Origin: AC-32 sp963788215
GTDB lineage: Bacteria; Actinomycetota; Thermoleophilia; Gaiellales; Gaiellaceae
Direction: 5' to 3'
Assembly (NCBI GenBank): GCA_963788215.1
Contig: CAWBFX010000010.1
Span: forward strand, 434,001 to 498,000
DNA: 64,000 nt
The notes below the pieces were generated by a model. That model saw only the letters and a list, made by a program, of their open reading frames with translations. It was not told the DNA's origin and searched no databases. Made by a program: the position numbers and the translations under genes. This document shows positions 57,369 through 64,000 of this stretch, one piece after another (the stretch's first letter is position 1; each line of letters starts with the position of its first letter).

Positions 57369-58466
57369 GTGCATAGATCACTGAAGCTGGTCCTTCTGCT
57401 GCTCGCGCTCAGCCTCGTGCTGGTCGGCGCCGCGGCAGGTAGTGGCAAGGTGAAGGTTCACAAGGTCACCAGCGTGTGCGGCTGGATCGAGAAGGGCGGC
57501 GACCCCGCCACGTTCAACGACTTCTCGATCTCGAAGAAGCATCCCCACGACAAGTACTTCTGCCTCGTCGGCAAGAACGGCGCTCGCGGCGCCCTGGGAA
57601 CTCCAGGACCTCGCGGCGAGAGTGGTGCCGCGGGCCAGACGGGCGCCGCAGGCCAGACGGGCGCAAAGGGCGAAACCGGCTCTACGGGCTCTGCCGGTGC
57701 TCAGGGCGAGGTTGGTCCTGCCGGTGCTGTCGGGCCGGTCGGCCCGCAGGGAGCCCAGGGCGATGTCGGTCCTGCCGGCGCTGTCGGCCCGATCGGTCCG
57801 CAGGGTGCCCAGGGCGACGTCGGTGCCACCGGCGCTGTCGGCCCGCAGGGAGCCCAGGGCGAGCAGGGCATTCAGGGCATTCAGGGCCTGCAGGGCCTGA
57901 TCGGCCTGCCCGGCGAGATCGGCCCCATCGGGATGCAGGGGCCGCAGGGCCTCCAGGGTGTCCAGGGCCTCCAGGGCGATGTCGGCCCGGCAGGGGCGCT
58001 TGGCCCCGCCGGTCAGGCGGGCCCGCAAGGTGATGCCGGCGCTCCCGGCGCTCAGGGCGCGGTTGGCCCGAAGGGCGACGCCGGCGCTGCCGGCGCGACC
58101 GGAGCTGCAGGGCCGCAGGGCCCGAAGGGCGATCCGGGCAACGTTGGCCCGGCCGGCCCGGCCGGCGCAGCCGGTCCCGCCGGCCCAGCCGGTCCGGCTG
58201 GTCCGCAGGGGCCAGCCGGCCTCAACGGCTCGGCTGTCATCACCTCGACCGACTCGCACGTCTCCGGCAACAAGCAGTTCACGGTGAACTGTCCCGCCGG
58301 GTACGTCGCGCTGAGCGGGGGCTACAAGATCCAGGGTTCGGTGAACGCCTCGTATCGCTCGGACTCCACAGGCAATCCGACCGGCACGACCTCGTGGACG
58401 ATCGTGCAGACCTCGGGGGCAGCTCTCTCGGGGACGGCGTACGCCTACTGCATCGCCGCTAGCTAG
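57369..58466 (+). CDS. Long collagen-like secreted protein
   Basis: 365 residues from GTG 57369, with AGGAGG just upstream. Signal peptide SLKLVLLLLALSLVLVGAAA. A short cysteine-bearing head (TSVCGWIEKGG, KYFCLVGK) precedes about 75 uninterrupted Gly-X-Y triplets (residues about 74-298), with internal repeats of GPAGAVGPIGPQGAQGDV that are also repeated in the DNA. The C-terminal globular domain VNCPAGYVALSGGYKIQGSV has the CPAGxxxxxGG pattern of the protein at 14776. It probably forms a triple-helical stalk at the cell surface. Confidence 0.9.
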   Translation: MHRSLKLVLLLLALSLVLVGAAAGSGKVKVHKVTSVCGWIEKGGDPATFNDFSISKKHPHDKYFCLVGKNGARGALGTPGPRGESGAAGQTGAAGQTGAKGETGSTGSAGAQGEVGPAGAVGPVGPQGAQGDVGPAGAVGPIGPQGAQGDVGATGAVGPQGAQGEQGIQGIQGLQGLIGLPGEIGPIGMQGPQGLQGVQGLQGDVGPAGALGPAGQAGPQGDAGAPGAQGAVGPKGDAGAAGATGAAGPQGPKGDPGNVGPAGPAGAAGPAGPAGPAGPQGPAGLNGSAVITSTDSHVSGNKQFTVNCPAGYVALSGGYKIQGSVNASYRSDSTGNPTGTTSWTIVQTSGAALSGTAYAYCIAAS

Positions 58467-58485
58467 ACACCGCGGCAGGAACGCT

Positions 58486-58515
58486 CCCGAAGGCGGCCCT
58501 TGGGCCGCCTTCGGG
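58486..58515 (+). terminator. Strong hairpin terminator
   Basis: CCCGAAGGCGGCCC-TT-GGGCCGCCTTCGGG, a perfect 14-bp stem, 19 bp after the collagen-like gene, followed by CTTTCC. It lies between convergent genes and may serve both. Confidence 0.85.
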
Positions 58516-58533
58516 CTTTCCGGGATCATCCGT

Positions 58534-59916
58534 CTACGAGCGCAGGATGACGACCAGGGCGGTGCCGCGCCCCGGGAACGAGGTCATGCGGAACCCGCCG
58601 CCGATCGAAGCCGCTCGGGCCCGCATGTTCTTGAGCCCCTGGCCGGGTGCGATCTCCGCCTCGTCGAAGCCCGCTCCGTCGTCGACGACGCTGACGAGGC
58701 GCTCACCCTCTCGCTCCTCGATTCGCACGTCCGCCCGGTGCGCGCCCGCGTGCTTGCGCGCGTTCGCGAGCCCTTCCTGGACGATCCGGAACACCTCGAT
58801 CTGCTCGTCGGGCGCGAGCCTGATCCCGTCCTCGATCTCGAGCTCGACCTCGAGCTGCCCGTCGGCGGTGAGGAAGTCGATGTAGCGGCGCAAGGCCGCG
58901 TCGAAAGGAGCCGAGCCGCCTGCCGACGAGAGCGCAAGCACGGCGAAGCGGGCCTCCTGCTGGGCTGCCGCGGCGGCCTCCTTGAGCTGCGCGAGCGTCT
59001 TCTCGGGCTCGACGCCCTGCTCGAGCATGCTCGCGTGGGTCGAGACGGCGAAGAGGTACTGCGCCAGTCCGTCGTGAATCTCCCGCGCGACCCGGGCGCG
59101 CTCCTCCGAGACGGCGCGGCCGAACTCGGCGAACCGGATCGCACGCCACACGCCGACGAGCAGGACGCTGTAGGAGAGCAGGCGCAGGAAGTCGCCCTGC
59201 GAGACGTAGCGCGGCGAGAGCAGCGGCGTGAAGACGTAGTGGAGCTCGGCGAAGAGGGCGAGAGTCGCGGCCAGGCAGAGCCAGCGGTCGAGGTCGTTGC
59301 GGTGGGAGCGGAAGCGAAGCCCCCAGCCGACCATCGCCACGAGAGAGAAGATCGACTGAGCGGCCAGCGCCACGATCAGCTGGGTGGGCTGGTCCGCTCC
59401 GACGCCCTCCGCGACCGGCGGCAGCGCCGTCCCGCTCTGCTCCGCCAGCCACCAGATCAGGCCGAGCACGATCGCCACGGCCAGCAGGGCTTCGCCGAGC
59501 GCCCGCCCGCGGGCGTTCACGCGCCGGCGCGAGAACGGCGCCGCCGCGATCAGCAGCGCCGCGAAGAGCCGTCCGCCGAGCCCGGCCCAGAACTCGGTCC
59601 GGTGAAGGGACTCACCTCCGAGCACCGGGGCGATCGAGAATGCGAGCGTCGCGGCGGCTGCGGCGGCGAAGCCCGAGCAGAGGAGCAGGTCGAGGCGCCG
59701 GCCCTCGACCGAGAAGCGAACGCCCGCGAGCACCGCGACGATGGCCGCCGCGAGGGTCACCGCGGTGTCCAGCACGAGGCGGACCTGCGGTAACGCGTAC
59801 GTGTTGCGCAGGCTCGGATAGGCGACGAACAGGGTCAGCCCGGCGCCGAGCAGCCCGATCAGGAGCACCTCGCCCCAGAGCCAGGCGTAGTAGTCGTCAC
59901 GTTCGTCGCGCCGCAC
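58534..59916 (-). CDS. Membrane sensor histidine kinase (NarL type)
   Basis: 460 residues from GTG 59916. Seven or so N-terminal helices (LWGEVLLIGLLGAGLTLFVA, LVLDTAVTLAAAIVAVLAGV, up to LLSYSVLLVGVWRAIRFAEF) resemble a 7TM sensor. Next a HisKA_3 with ARVAREIHDGLAQYLFAVST (phospho-His near 275), then HATPase (FRIVQEGLANARKHAGAHRA, VDDGAGFDEAEI, GLKNMRARAASIGG). Divergent from the response regulator at 59960, 43 bp away, which is almost certainly its partner. Confidence 0.93.
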   Translation of the reverse strand: MRRDERDDYYAWLWGEVLLIGLLGAGLTLFVAYPSLRNTYALPQVRLVLDTAVTLAAAIVAVLAGVRFSVEGRRLDLLLCSGFAAAAAATLAFSIAPVLGGESLHRTEFWAGLGGRLFAALLIAAAPFSRRRVNARGRALGEALLAVAIVLGLIWWLAEQSGTALPPVAEGVGADQPTQLIVALAAQSIFSLVAMVGWGLRFRSHRNDLDRWLCLAATLALFAELHYVFTPLLSPRYVSQGDFLRLLSYSVLLVGVWRAIRFAEFGRAVSEERARVAREIHDGLAQYLFAVSTHASMLEQGVEPEKTLAQLKEAAAAAQQEARFAVLALSSAGGSAPFDAALRRYIDFLTADGQLEVELEIEDGIRLAPDEQIEVFRIVQEGLANARKHAGAHRADVRIEEREGERLVSVVDDGAGFDEAEIAPGQGLKNMRARAASIGGGFRMTSFPGRGTALVVILRS

Positions 59917-59959
59917 GAAAAGACTTGTCGGCAGAAGCCAGGCTGCCGATAAGGCTTCG

Positions 59960-60595
59960 ATGCGGATTCTGATCGTCGACGATCACCCGATCACGCGCGG
60001 CGCCCTCGCCGCCCTGCTGAGCCAGAGCGACTTCACGGTCGTGGGCGAGGCAGGCGACGGCGAGAGCGCGATCGAGCAGGCGCGGAGCCTCCGGCCGCAG
60101 GTCGTCCTGCTCGACCTCTCGATGCCGGGGCTGAGCGGGCTCGAAGCGCTGCCGCGGATCCGCGAGGCCGCGCCCGAGTGCGAGGTAGTCGTTCTGACCG
60201 CCTCGGGCACCGAGGAGAACCTGCTCTCGGCGATCCGCGGCGGCGCGGCCGGCTACCTGCTGAAGAGTGAGCCGCCTGAGCGGATCGTCGCGTTCCTGCG
60301 CGGTGTCGGCGAGGGCCAAGCGGCTCTCTCGGGCGAGGTCGCCCGCCGCCTGCTGGAGGAGGTGCGCGAGGGCGGAACCCGCGGCGTCCCCGACGAGATC
60401 GCCCACGCCCTGAGCGCACGGGAGGTCGAGGTGCTGCTCCTGCTCGACGAGCACCTCGGCACCGACGAGATCGCCGCGCGCCTGTTCATCTCCGAGCACA
60501 CGGTCCGCTCGCACGTGAAGAGCCTGCTCCGCAAGCTCAACGTCTCATCGCGCCGCGAAGCGCTGGAAGCCCTTCAAACGGCCAGAGCTGCCTAG
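59960..60595 (+). CDS. NarL-family response regulator
   Basis: 211 residues from ATG 59960. Receiver with RILIVDDHPITRGALAALLS, Asp52 (VVLLDLSMPG), VVLTASGT and Lys in GYLLKSEPPE. LuxR-type helix-turn-helix from about residue 150: LSAREVEVLLLLDEHLGTDE, SEHTVRSHVKSLLRKLNVSS. Pairs with the kinase at 58534. A perfect 19-bp palindrome lies 8 bp after its stop. Confidence 0.95.
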   Translation: MRILIVDDHPITRGALAALLSQSDFTVVGEAGDGESAIEQARSLRPQVVLLDLSMPGLSGLEALPRIREAAPECEVVVLTASGTEENLLSAIRGGAAGYLLKSEPPERIVAFLRGVGEGQAALSGEVARRLLEEVREGGTRGVPDEIAHALSAREVEVLLLLDEHLGTDEIAARLFISEHTVRSHVKSLLRKLNVSSRREALEALQTARAA

Positions 60596-60603
60596 GGCCC
60601 CGA

Positions 60604-60622
60604 ATCCCCCACCGTGGGGGAT
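60604..60622. promoter_or_regulatory. 19-bp perfect palindrome after the response-regulator gene
   Basis: ATCCCCCAC-C-GTGGGGGAT: 9-bp arms with one spacer base, followed at 60626 by a partial repeat GAATCACCC. The one-base spacer is more like a protein-binding site than a terminator. The only gene that could be controlled here is convergent, so its role is unclear. Confidence 0.4.
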
Positions 60623-60714
60623 ACGAATCACCCACGCCCGTGGCCGTCTTGCGCCGATACTTCGAGCAGAGTTTCTCCTGACTCGAAGCGCGGTGGCTCC
60701 CGCTTCTCGTCGAC

Positions 60715-60739
60715 AAGGCCGGCCCATGTGGCCGGCCTT
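60715..60739. terminator. Bidirectional hairpin terminator
   Basis: AAGGCCGGCC-CATGT-GGCCGGCCTT, a 10-bp stem between the response-regulator gene (plus) and the deacetylase gene (minus). The bases 60623-60714 between hold no gene that I can see. Confidence 0.75.
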
Positions 60740-60741
60740 CG

Positions 60742-61533
60742 TCATTCTGAGAACCCTTCGCGCGCCGACCGGACCAGGCTCGGCAGGGTGCGCGGGTCGT
60801 AGCCGCCCTCGAGCACGGCCGCGACGCGCGGTCCGAGCTCCGCGGAGCGGCGCGCGAGCTCGCGGAAGCCGTCGGCGGTGACGCGCATCCCGGCGAGCGG
60901 ATCGTCCACATGGGCGTCGAAGCCGGCCGAGACGAGCACGAGGTCGGGCTCGAACGCGCGCACGGCCGGCGCGACGGTGGTCTCGAAGGCGCGCAGATAG
61001 TCCTCGTCTCCGCATCCCGCCCGCAGCGGCACGTTGAGGGTCGTGTCGTCGCCCTCGCCCGGCCCGCCGCTGCCCGGATAGAACGGCCACTGGTGCATCG
61101 ACGCGAAGAAGACCGAGTGGTCGCCGCGGAAGATCTCCTCGGTGCCGTTTCCGTGGTGGACGTCCCAGTCGACGATCGCCACGCGCTCCAGCCCGAGCTC
61201 GGCCTGCGCGTAACGCGCCGCGACTGCGACGTTGTCGATCAGGCAGAAGCCCATGGCGCGCGCGGGCAGCGCGTGGTGGCCGGGCGGCCGGACGAGCGCG
61301 AAGCCGCCACGCGCCGCGGCCTCGATCGCGCACCCGGCGGCCAGTAGCGTGGCTTCCCAGCTCGTCTCCGAGGCGACGGTGTCCGGGTCGAGCAGCGTCG
61401 TGACCTCGAGCGCCTGCAGCCGGTCGAGGTAGGCAGCGTCGTGGCAGCGCTCGACCTGCTCGCGGGTGGCGGGTGCGCCTTCGGCCGCGTCGAAGCGCTC
61501 GAGCAGGACGGCGAGCCGCTCGCGCGTCTCCAC
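60742..61533 (-). CDS. Histone deacetylase-family amidohydrolase
   Basis: 263 residues from GTG 61533. Arginase/deacetylase fold: ALVRPPGHHALPARAMGFCL (paired catalytic His), IVDWDVHHGNGTEEIF (zinc Asp and His), VSAGFDAHVDDPLAGM (second zinc Asp). It deacetylates small amines such as polyamines or acetoin-like substrates, or proteins. In-frame sequence before the start (HPKLAELHPTEPHVE) resembles the true N-terminus of relatives, but no usual start codon lies there, so the start is uncertain. Confidence 0.92.
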   Translation of the reverse strand: METRERLAVLLERFDAAEGAPATREQVERCHDAAYLDRLQALEVTTLLDPDTVASETSWEATLLAAGCAIEAAARGGFALVRPPGHHALPARAMGFCLIDNVAVAARYAQAELGLERVAIVDWDVHHGNGTEEIFRGDHSVFFASMHQWPFYPGSGGPGEGDDTTLNVPLRAGCGDEDYLRAFETTVAPAVRAFEPDLVLVSAGFDAHVDDPLAGMRVTADGFRELARRSAELGPRVAAVLEGGYDPRTLPSLVRSAREGFSE

Positions 61534-61577
61534 GTGCGGCTCGGTGGGGTGCAGCTCGGCGAGCTTCGGGTGGCTGA

Positions 61578-61811
61578 CTAGCTCGATCGCCGAACCGCGT
61601 CCGCGAGCGTCTCGAGATCTGCGGCGCCCTGGGCGCGCCCGATGAGGTAGCAGAGCAGCGGCGCGTTCGTCCGCTCGCCGGAATCGTGCGCCGCGATCCG
61701 CGCCAGGTCGAGCAGCTCGTGGGAGTCGTCCTCCGAGAGCTCCAGCTCTCCGGGCGCGACTCCGGCGGCCTTCGCGAGCCGGTCGCGCGCCTCGGTCAGC
61801 CAGGGATCCAT
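61578..61811 (-). CDS. DUF6457-like small protein
   Basis: 77 residues from ATG 61811. DPWLTEARDRLAKAAGVAPG, then LLDLARIAAHDSGERTNAPL and LCYLIGRAQGAADLETLADA: an all-helical protein often found with molybdenum-cofactor (MobA/FdhD) genes in actinobacteria. Here it follows the exonuclease gene with a one-base overlap (TGATG). A moaDE fusion is in the window but 46 kb away. Function unknown. Confidence 0.75.
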   Translation of the reverse strand: MDPWLTEARDRLAKAAGVAPGELELSEDDSHELLDLARIAAHDSGERTNAPLLCYLIGRAQGAADLETLADAVRRSS

Positions 61812-62620
61812 CAGCTCAACTTTGCCAGGCGGTCGGCGAGCTGGTTGAGGCCCCACTCCCGAACGAGAGAGGACGCCTCTGCCCATGCGGGATTGTGATC
61901 TGCGAGGGGAGGGAGAGGGGCAGAGGCGTCCAGCGCCGCTATTCGCCGGTAGAGGCGCAAGTCCTCCGCCTCCGCGGAGAACCTTCCGGCGGCCAGCGCG
62001 GCCTCGAGCGAGTCGTATTCGCGGAGGATGTCCGCGGCCTTCTTCGGCCCGACGCCGGCGGCCCCGGGGAGCTTGTCCGAAGGGTCACCGCGCAGCGCGA
62101 TGAAGTCCGGCACCTGCTCCGGATCGACCCCGTAACGCTCGCGCACCTCGGCCGGTCCGATCCGCGCCAGCTCGGAGACGCCGCGCACCGGCTGCAGGAT
62201 CGTCGTCCGGTCGCTCGCGAGCTGGAAGGCGTCGCGATCCGAGGTCGCGACGAGCGCCGTCCCGCCGCGATGCTCCTCGAACGCCACCGCGGCCGCGAGG
62301 AAATCGTCCGCCTCGTAACCCGGCGCCTTGGCGTAGGCGAACCCGGCCGCCTCGACGAGCCGCGGCAGCATGTCGAGCTGCTCGAGGAGGGGCTTGTCGA
62401 AGACGCGCCCGCTCTGGTAGGCCTCGAACGCCTCGTTGCGGTAGGTCGGATGGCCGAGCGAGTCCCAGCCGACGAGGACGGCGCGCGGCTCCTCCGCCTG
62501 CCACAGCCGTAGAAGCATGTTCGTGAAGCCGACCACGCAGCCCAGGCGCACCGTCTTCGGCATCGCGTGGTAGGCGCGGTGCGCGAACGAGTCCCCATCC
62601 ACGACCAGCAGCGGTTTCAC
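61811..62620 (-). CDS. Stand-alone 5'-3' exonuclease (Pol I N-terminal-like, FEN family)
   Basis: 269 residues from ATG 62620. Metal-site aspartates in LLVVDGDSFAHRAYHA, KAPGYEADDFLAAA and LVATSDRDAFQLASD. The helix-hairpin-helix DNA-binding part is DFIALRGDPSDKLPGAAGVG. It removes 5' flaps and RNA primers. There is no polymerase domain, so it is separate from PolA. It sits in an overlapping operon: acyltransferase, exonuclease, DUF6457. Confidence 0.93.
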   Translation of the reverse strand: MKPLLVVDGDSFAHRAYHAMPKTVRLGCVVGFTNMLLRLWQAEEPRAVLVGWDSLGHPTYRNEAFEAYQSGRVFDKPLLEQLDMLPRLVEAAGFAYAKAPGYEADDFLAAAVAFEEHRGGTALVATSDRDAFQLASDRTTILQPVRGVSELARIGPAEVRERYGVDPEQVPDFIALRGDPSDKLPGAAGVGPKKAADILREYDSLEAALAAGRFSAEAEDLRLYRRIAALDASAPLPPLADHNPAWAEASSLVREWGLNQLADRLAKLS

Positions 62621-63333
62621 AATGACACGCGCAGCTCCTCGATCCGCGCCATCAGCCGCTCGGTCGCCTCCGTGGCGGCGGGCTTGTGGTCGAGCTCTTC
62701 CAGGTCGGAGAGATCCAGCGGCTCGCCGAAGGCAACGCGAAGCGGCCCGAGCCGCGTGAGCCGGTCGGTTCCCGCGATCGCGGCCGGGACGAGCGGCGCC
62801 TCGGCCGTCAGCGCGATCCGGGCGGCGCCCGTGTGCGCCCGCGCGACGCGCCGCTTGCGCAGGCCTTTGGCGCGGCGCGTGCCCTCGGGGAACATCACGA
62901 CGATCTCTCCGGCGCGGACGAGGTCGACCGCGGTGCGCATCGCCTCGACGTCACCCTGGCCGCGGCGCACCTTGAACGCCCCGCCCGCGCGCAGAAACGG
63001 CGCGAGCACCGGGTTGAACAGCTCGGACTTCGCCATGAACCGCAGGTAGCGCCTCGGCCAGATCGGCATCCCGAGCGGCCAGGGGTCGAGGTTGGACGTG
63101 TGGTTTGCGGCGAGCACGAAGCCGGTGTCGGGCAGATTCTCGGTCCCGAACGCCCGCAGCCGGAACAGGCCGTACATCACAGGGTACGAGAGGGCGGCGA
63201 CGAAGCTGTAGAGCGCTGGCGGCCGGATGTTCGGCAGTAAACAGGGAGAAACGCGTCCGTGCCGAACGTCCGCCGCGGCAGAAGCATTCTTGGAACCCGT
63301 CGCTAAGGTGAGTCGCCATGGCAGCAAACGCAA
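62617..63333 (-). CDS. 1-acyl-sn-glycerol-3-phosphate acyltransferase (PlsC family)
   Basis: Up to 238 residues. Acyltransferase motifs: VLAANHTSNLDPWPLGMP (NHxxxxD), motif II FMAKSELFNPVLAPFLRAGG, FPEGTRRAKGL (motif III) and VPAAIAGTDRL (motif IV). It adds the second acyl chain in phosphatidic acid synthesis or acylates related lipids. The longest start, TTG 63333, overlaps topA; GTG 63180 would give 188 residues but cut the usual N-terminal helix. The stop overlaps the exonuclease start (ATGA). Confidence 0.9.
   Translation of the reverse strand: MRLLPWRLTLATGSKNASAAADVRHGRVSPCLLPNIRPPALYSFVAALSYPVMYGLFRLRAFGTENLPDTGFVLAANHTSNLDPWPLGMPIWPRRYLRFMAKSELFNPVLAPFLRAGGAFKVRRGQGDVEAMRTAVDLVRAGEIVVMFPEGTRRAKGLRKRRVARAHTGAARIALTAEAPLVPAAIAGTDRLTRLGPLRVAFGEPLDLSDLEELDHKPAATEATERLMARIEELRVSL
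63304..63309 (+). promoter_or_regulatory. -10 box of topA
   Basis: TAAGGT followed by 8 nt and ATG 63318, the leaderless spacing seen at secG. Confidence 0.5.
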
Positions 63334-64000
63334 AGGGAAAGCGCGTCGTGATCGTCGAGTCGCCCGCCAAGGCGCGGACGATCGCCGGCTACCTCGGAGA
63401 CGGCTTCGTCGTCGAGTCGAGCGTTGGCCACATCCGCGACCTCCCGCAGCGTGCCGCCGAGATCCCGGCGAAGCACAAGAAGGAGCCCTGGGCGCGCCTC
63501 GGGGTGAACATCGAGAACGACTTCGAGCCGCTCTACGTCGTGGACGCGGACAAGAAGAAGACCGTCGAGCTGCTGAAGAAGCGTGTCGCGGAGGCGGACG
63601 AGGTCCTGCTCGCGACGGACGAGGACCGCGAGGGGGAGGCGATTGCCTGGCACCTGCTGGAGGTCCTCAAGCCGAAGGTCCCGGTCCGCCGGATGGTCTT
63701 CCACGAGATCACGCGCGATGCGATCAGCCGCGCGCTCGACGAGACGCGCCCGATCGACGAGCGCCTGGTCGACGCGCAGGAGACGCGCCGCATCCTCGAC
63801 CGGCTCTACGGCTACGAGGTCTCGCCCGTCCTCTGGAAGAAGATCATGCAGGGCCTTTCCGCGGGTCGCGTCCAGTCGGTCGCCACCCGCCTCGTGGTCG
63901 AGCGCGAGCGCGAGCGGATGGCCTTCGTGCGCGCCGCCTGGTGGGACATCAGGGCGACCTTCGCGCCGGATCCGTTCGAGGCGCAGTTGTCCTCGCTCGA
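63318..64000 (+). CDS. topA: DNA topoisomerase I, N-terminal part (runs off the window)
   Basis: 227 residues visible from ATG 63318. Toprim domain: KRVVIVESPAKARTIAGYLG, SSVGHIRDLPQ, then LLATDEDREGEAIAWHLLEV (DxDxE metal site) and VFHEITRDAI. The start of the central domain is ETRRILDRLYGYEVSPVLWK and GLSAGRVQSVATRLVVERER. It relaxes negative supercoils. The catalytic tyrosine and any zinc-finger tail lie beyond the window. Confidence 0.97.
   Translation, partial: MAANAKGKRVVIVESPAKARTIAGYLGDGFVVESSVGHIRDLPQRAAEIPAKHKKEPWARLGVNIENDFEPLYVVDADKKKTVELLKKRVAEADEVLLATDEDREGEAIAWHLLEVLKPKVPVRRMVFHEITRDAISRALDETRPIDERLVDAQETRRILDRLYGYEVSPVLWKKIMQGLSAGRVQSVATRLVVERERERMAFVRAAWWDIRATFAPDPFEAQLSSL

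Noticed and set aside
57590..58220. Repetitive DNA that could be read as a CRISPR or satellite array
   Set aside because: The repeats are in-frame Gly-X-Y codons of a collagen-like protein, with no constant spacer structure.

Overview
The window is high-GC DNA with dense, short-spaced genes. It looks like chromosome of a soil actinobacterium, most likely class Thermoleophilia (Gaiellales/Solirubrobacterales type). The reasons are SecG, a LexA with a Gram-positive-type SOS box, a bacterial class A RNase P RNA, split methylmalonyl-CoA mutase, many NarL/LuxR regulators, secreted proteins with an N-terminal motif like NTIALLALFLALGG, and -10 boxes of the form TANNNT placed 6-8 nt before start codons (leaderless mRNAs). 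The class assignment is inference. I see no phage, plasmid, CRISPR or insertion sequence.

Layout. 1-3.2 kb (minus): a sensory histidine kinase (cut by the window edge), a triple-PAS protein whose PAS domains are nearly identical tandem copies, an SRPBCC protein and a membrane protein. 3.3-8.5 kb: a selenocysteine locus with selC (tRNA-Sec), then selA, an O-methyltransferase and selB in an overlapping operon. 8.5-15.3 kb: exported proteins, a LOG-family enzyme, a site-2 protease, a subtilase and four paralogous surface proteins with short collagen-like repeats. 15.3-24 kb: a MoaD-MoaE fusion, a GNAT protein, methylmalonyl-CoA mutase large subunit, a glycosyltransferase, secG, tldE plus a frameshifted tldD, and tRNA-Leu(GAG) with a truncated copy beside it. 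24-29 kb: small enzymes, PadR, lexA, rnpB.

29.8-55.9 kb is the most interesting stretch. Thirteen promoters share one rigid 19-bp element, TCRYCC-N5-GGNYGAYG, a near-palindrome. It is centred 43 nt upstream of the predicted transcription start, and in five cases exactly 43 nt upstream of the start codon. At the -10 position this predicts, all 13 sites have T at base six and 9 have A at base two. No normal -35 is seen. I read this as an activator-dependent regulon not tied to a named system. It covers three cysteine-less AhpD/CMD-like proteins, many small membrane proteins (SHOCT, NfeD, DUF7144, PLDc_N), YbhN-type flippase-like proteins, AI-2E and DHA2 transporters, a K+ channel, a ZIP transporter, a holin-like/phosphatase fusion and a PAS-LuxR regulator.

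44-60.6 kb is crowded with signalling genes: three NarL-type histidine kinases, four receiver proteins, a 779-residue MalT-like regulator, and a MEDS/anti-sigma kinase-like protein. A long collagen-like secreted protein lies among them. The window ends with a deacetylase-family protein, DUF6457, a stand-alone 5'-3' exonuclease, a PlsC-type acyltransferase and the start of topA.
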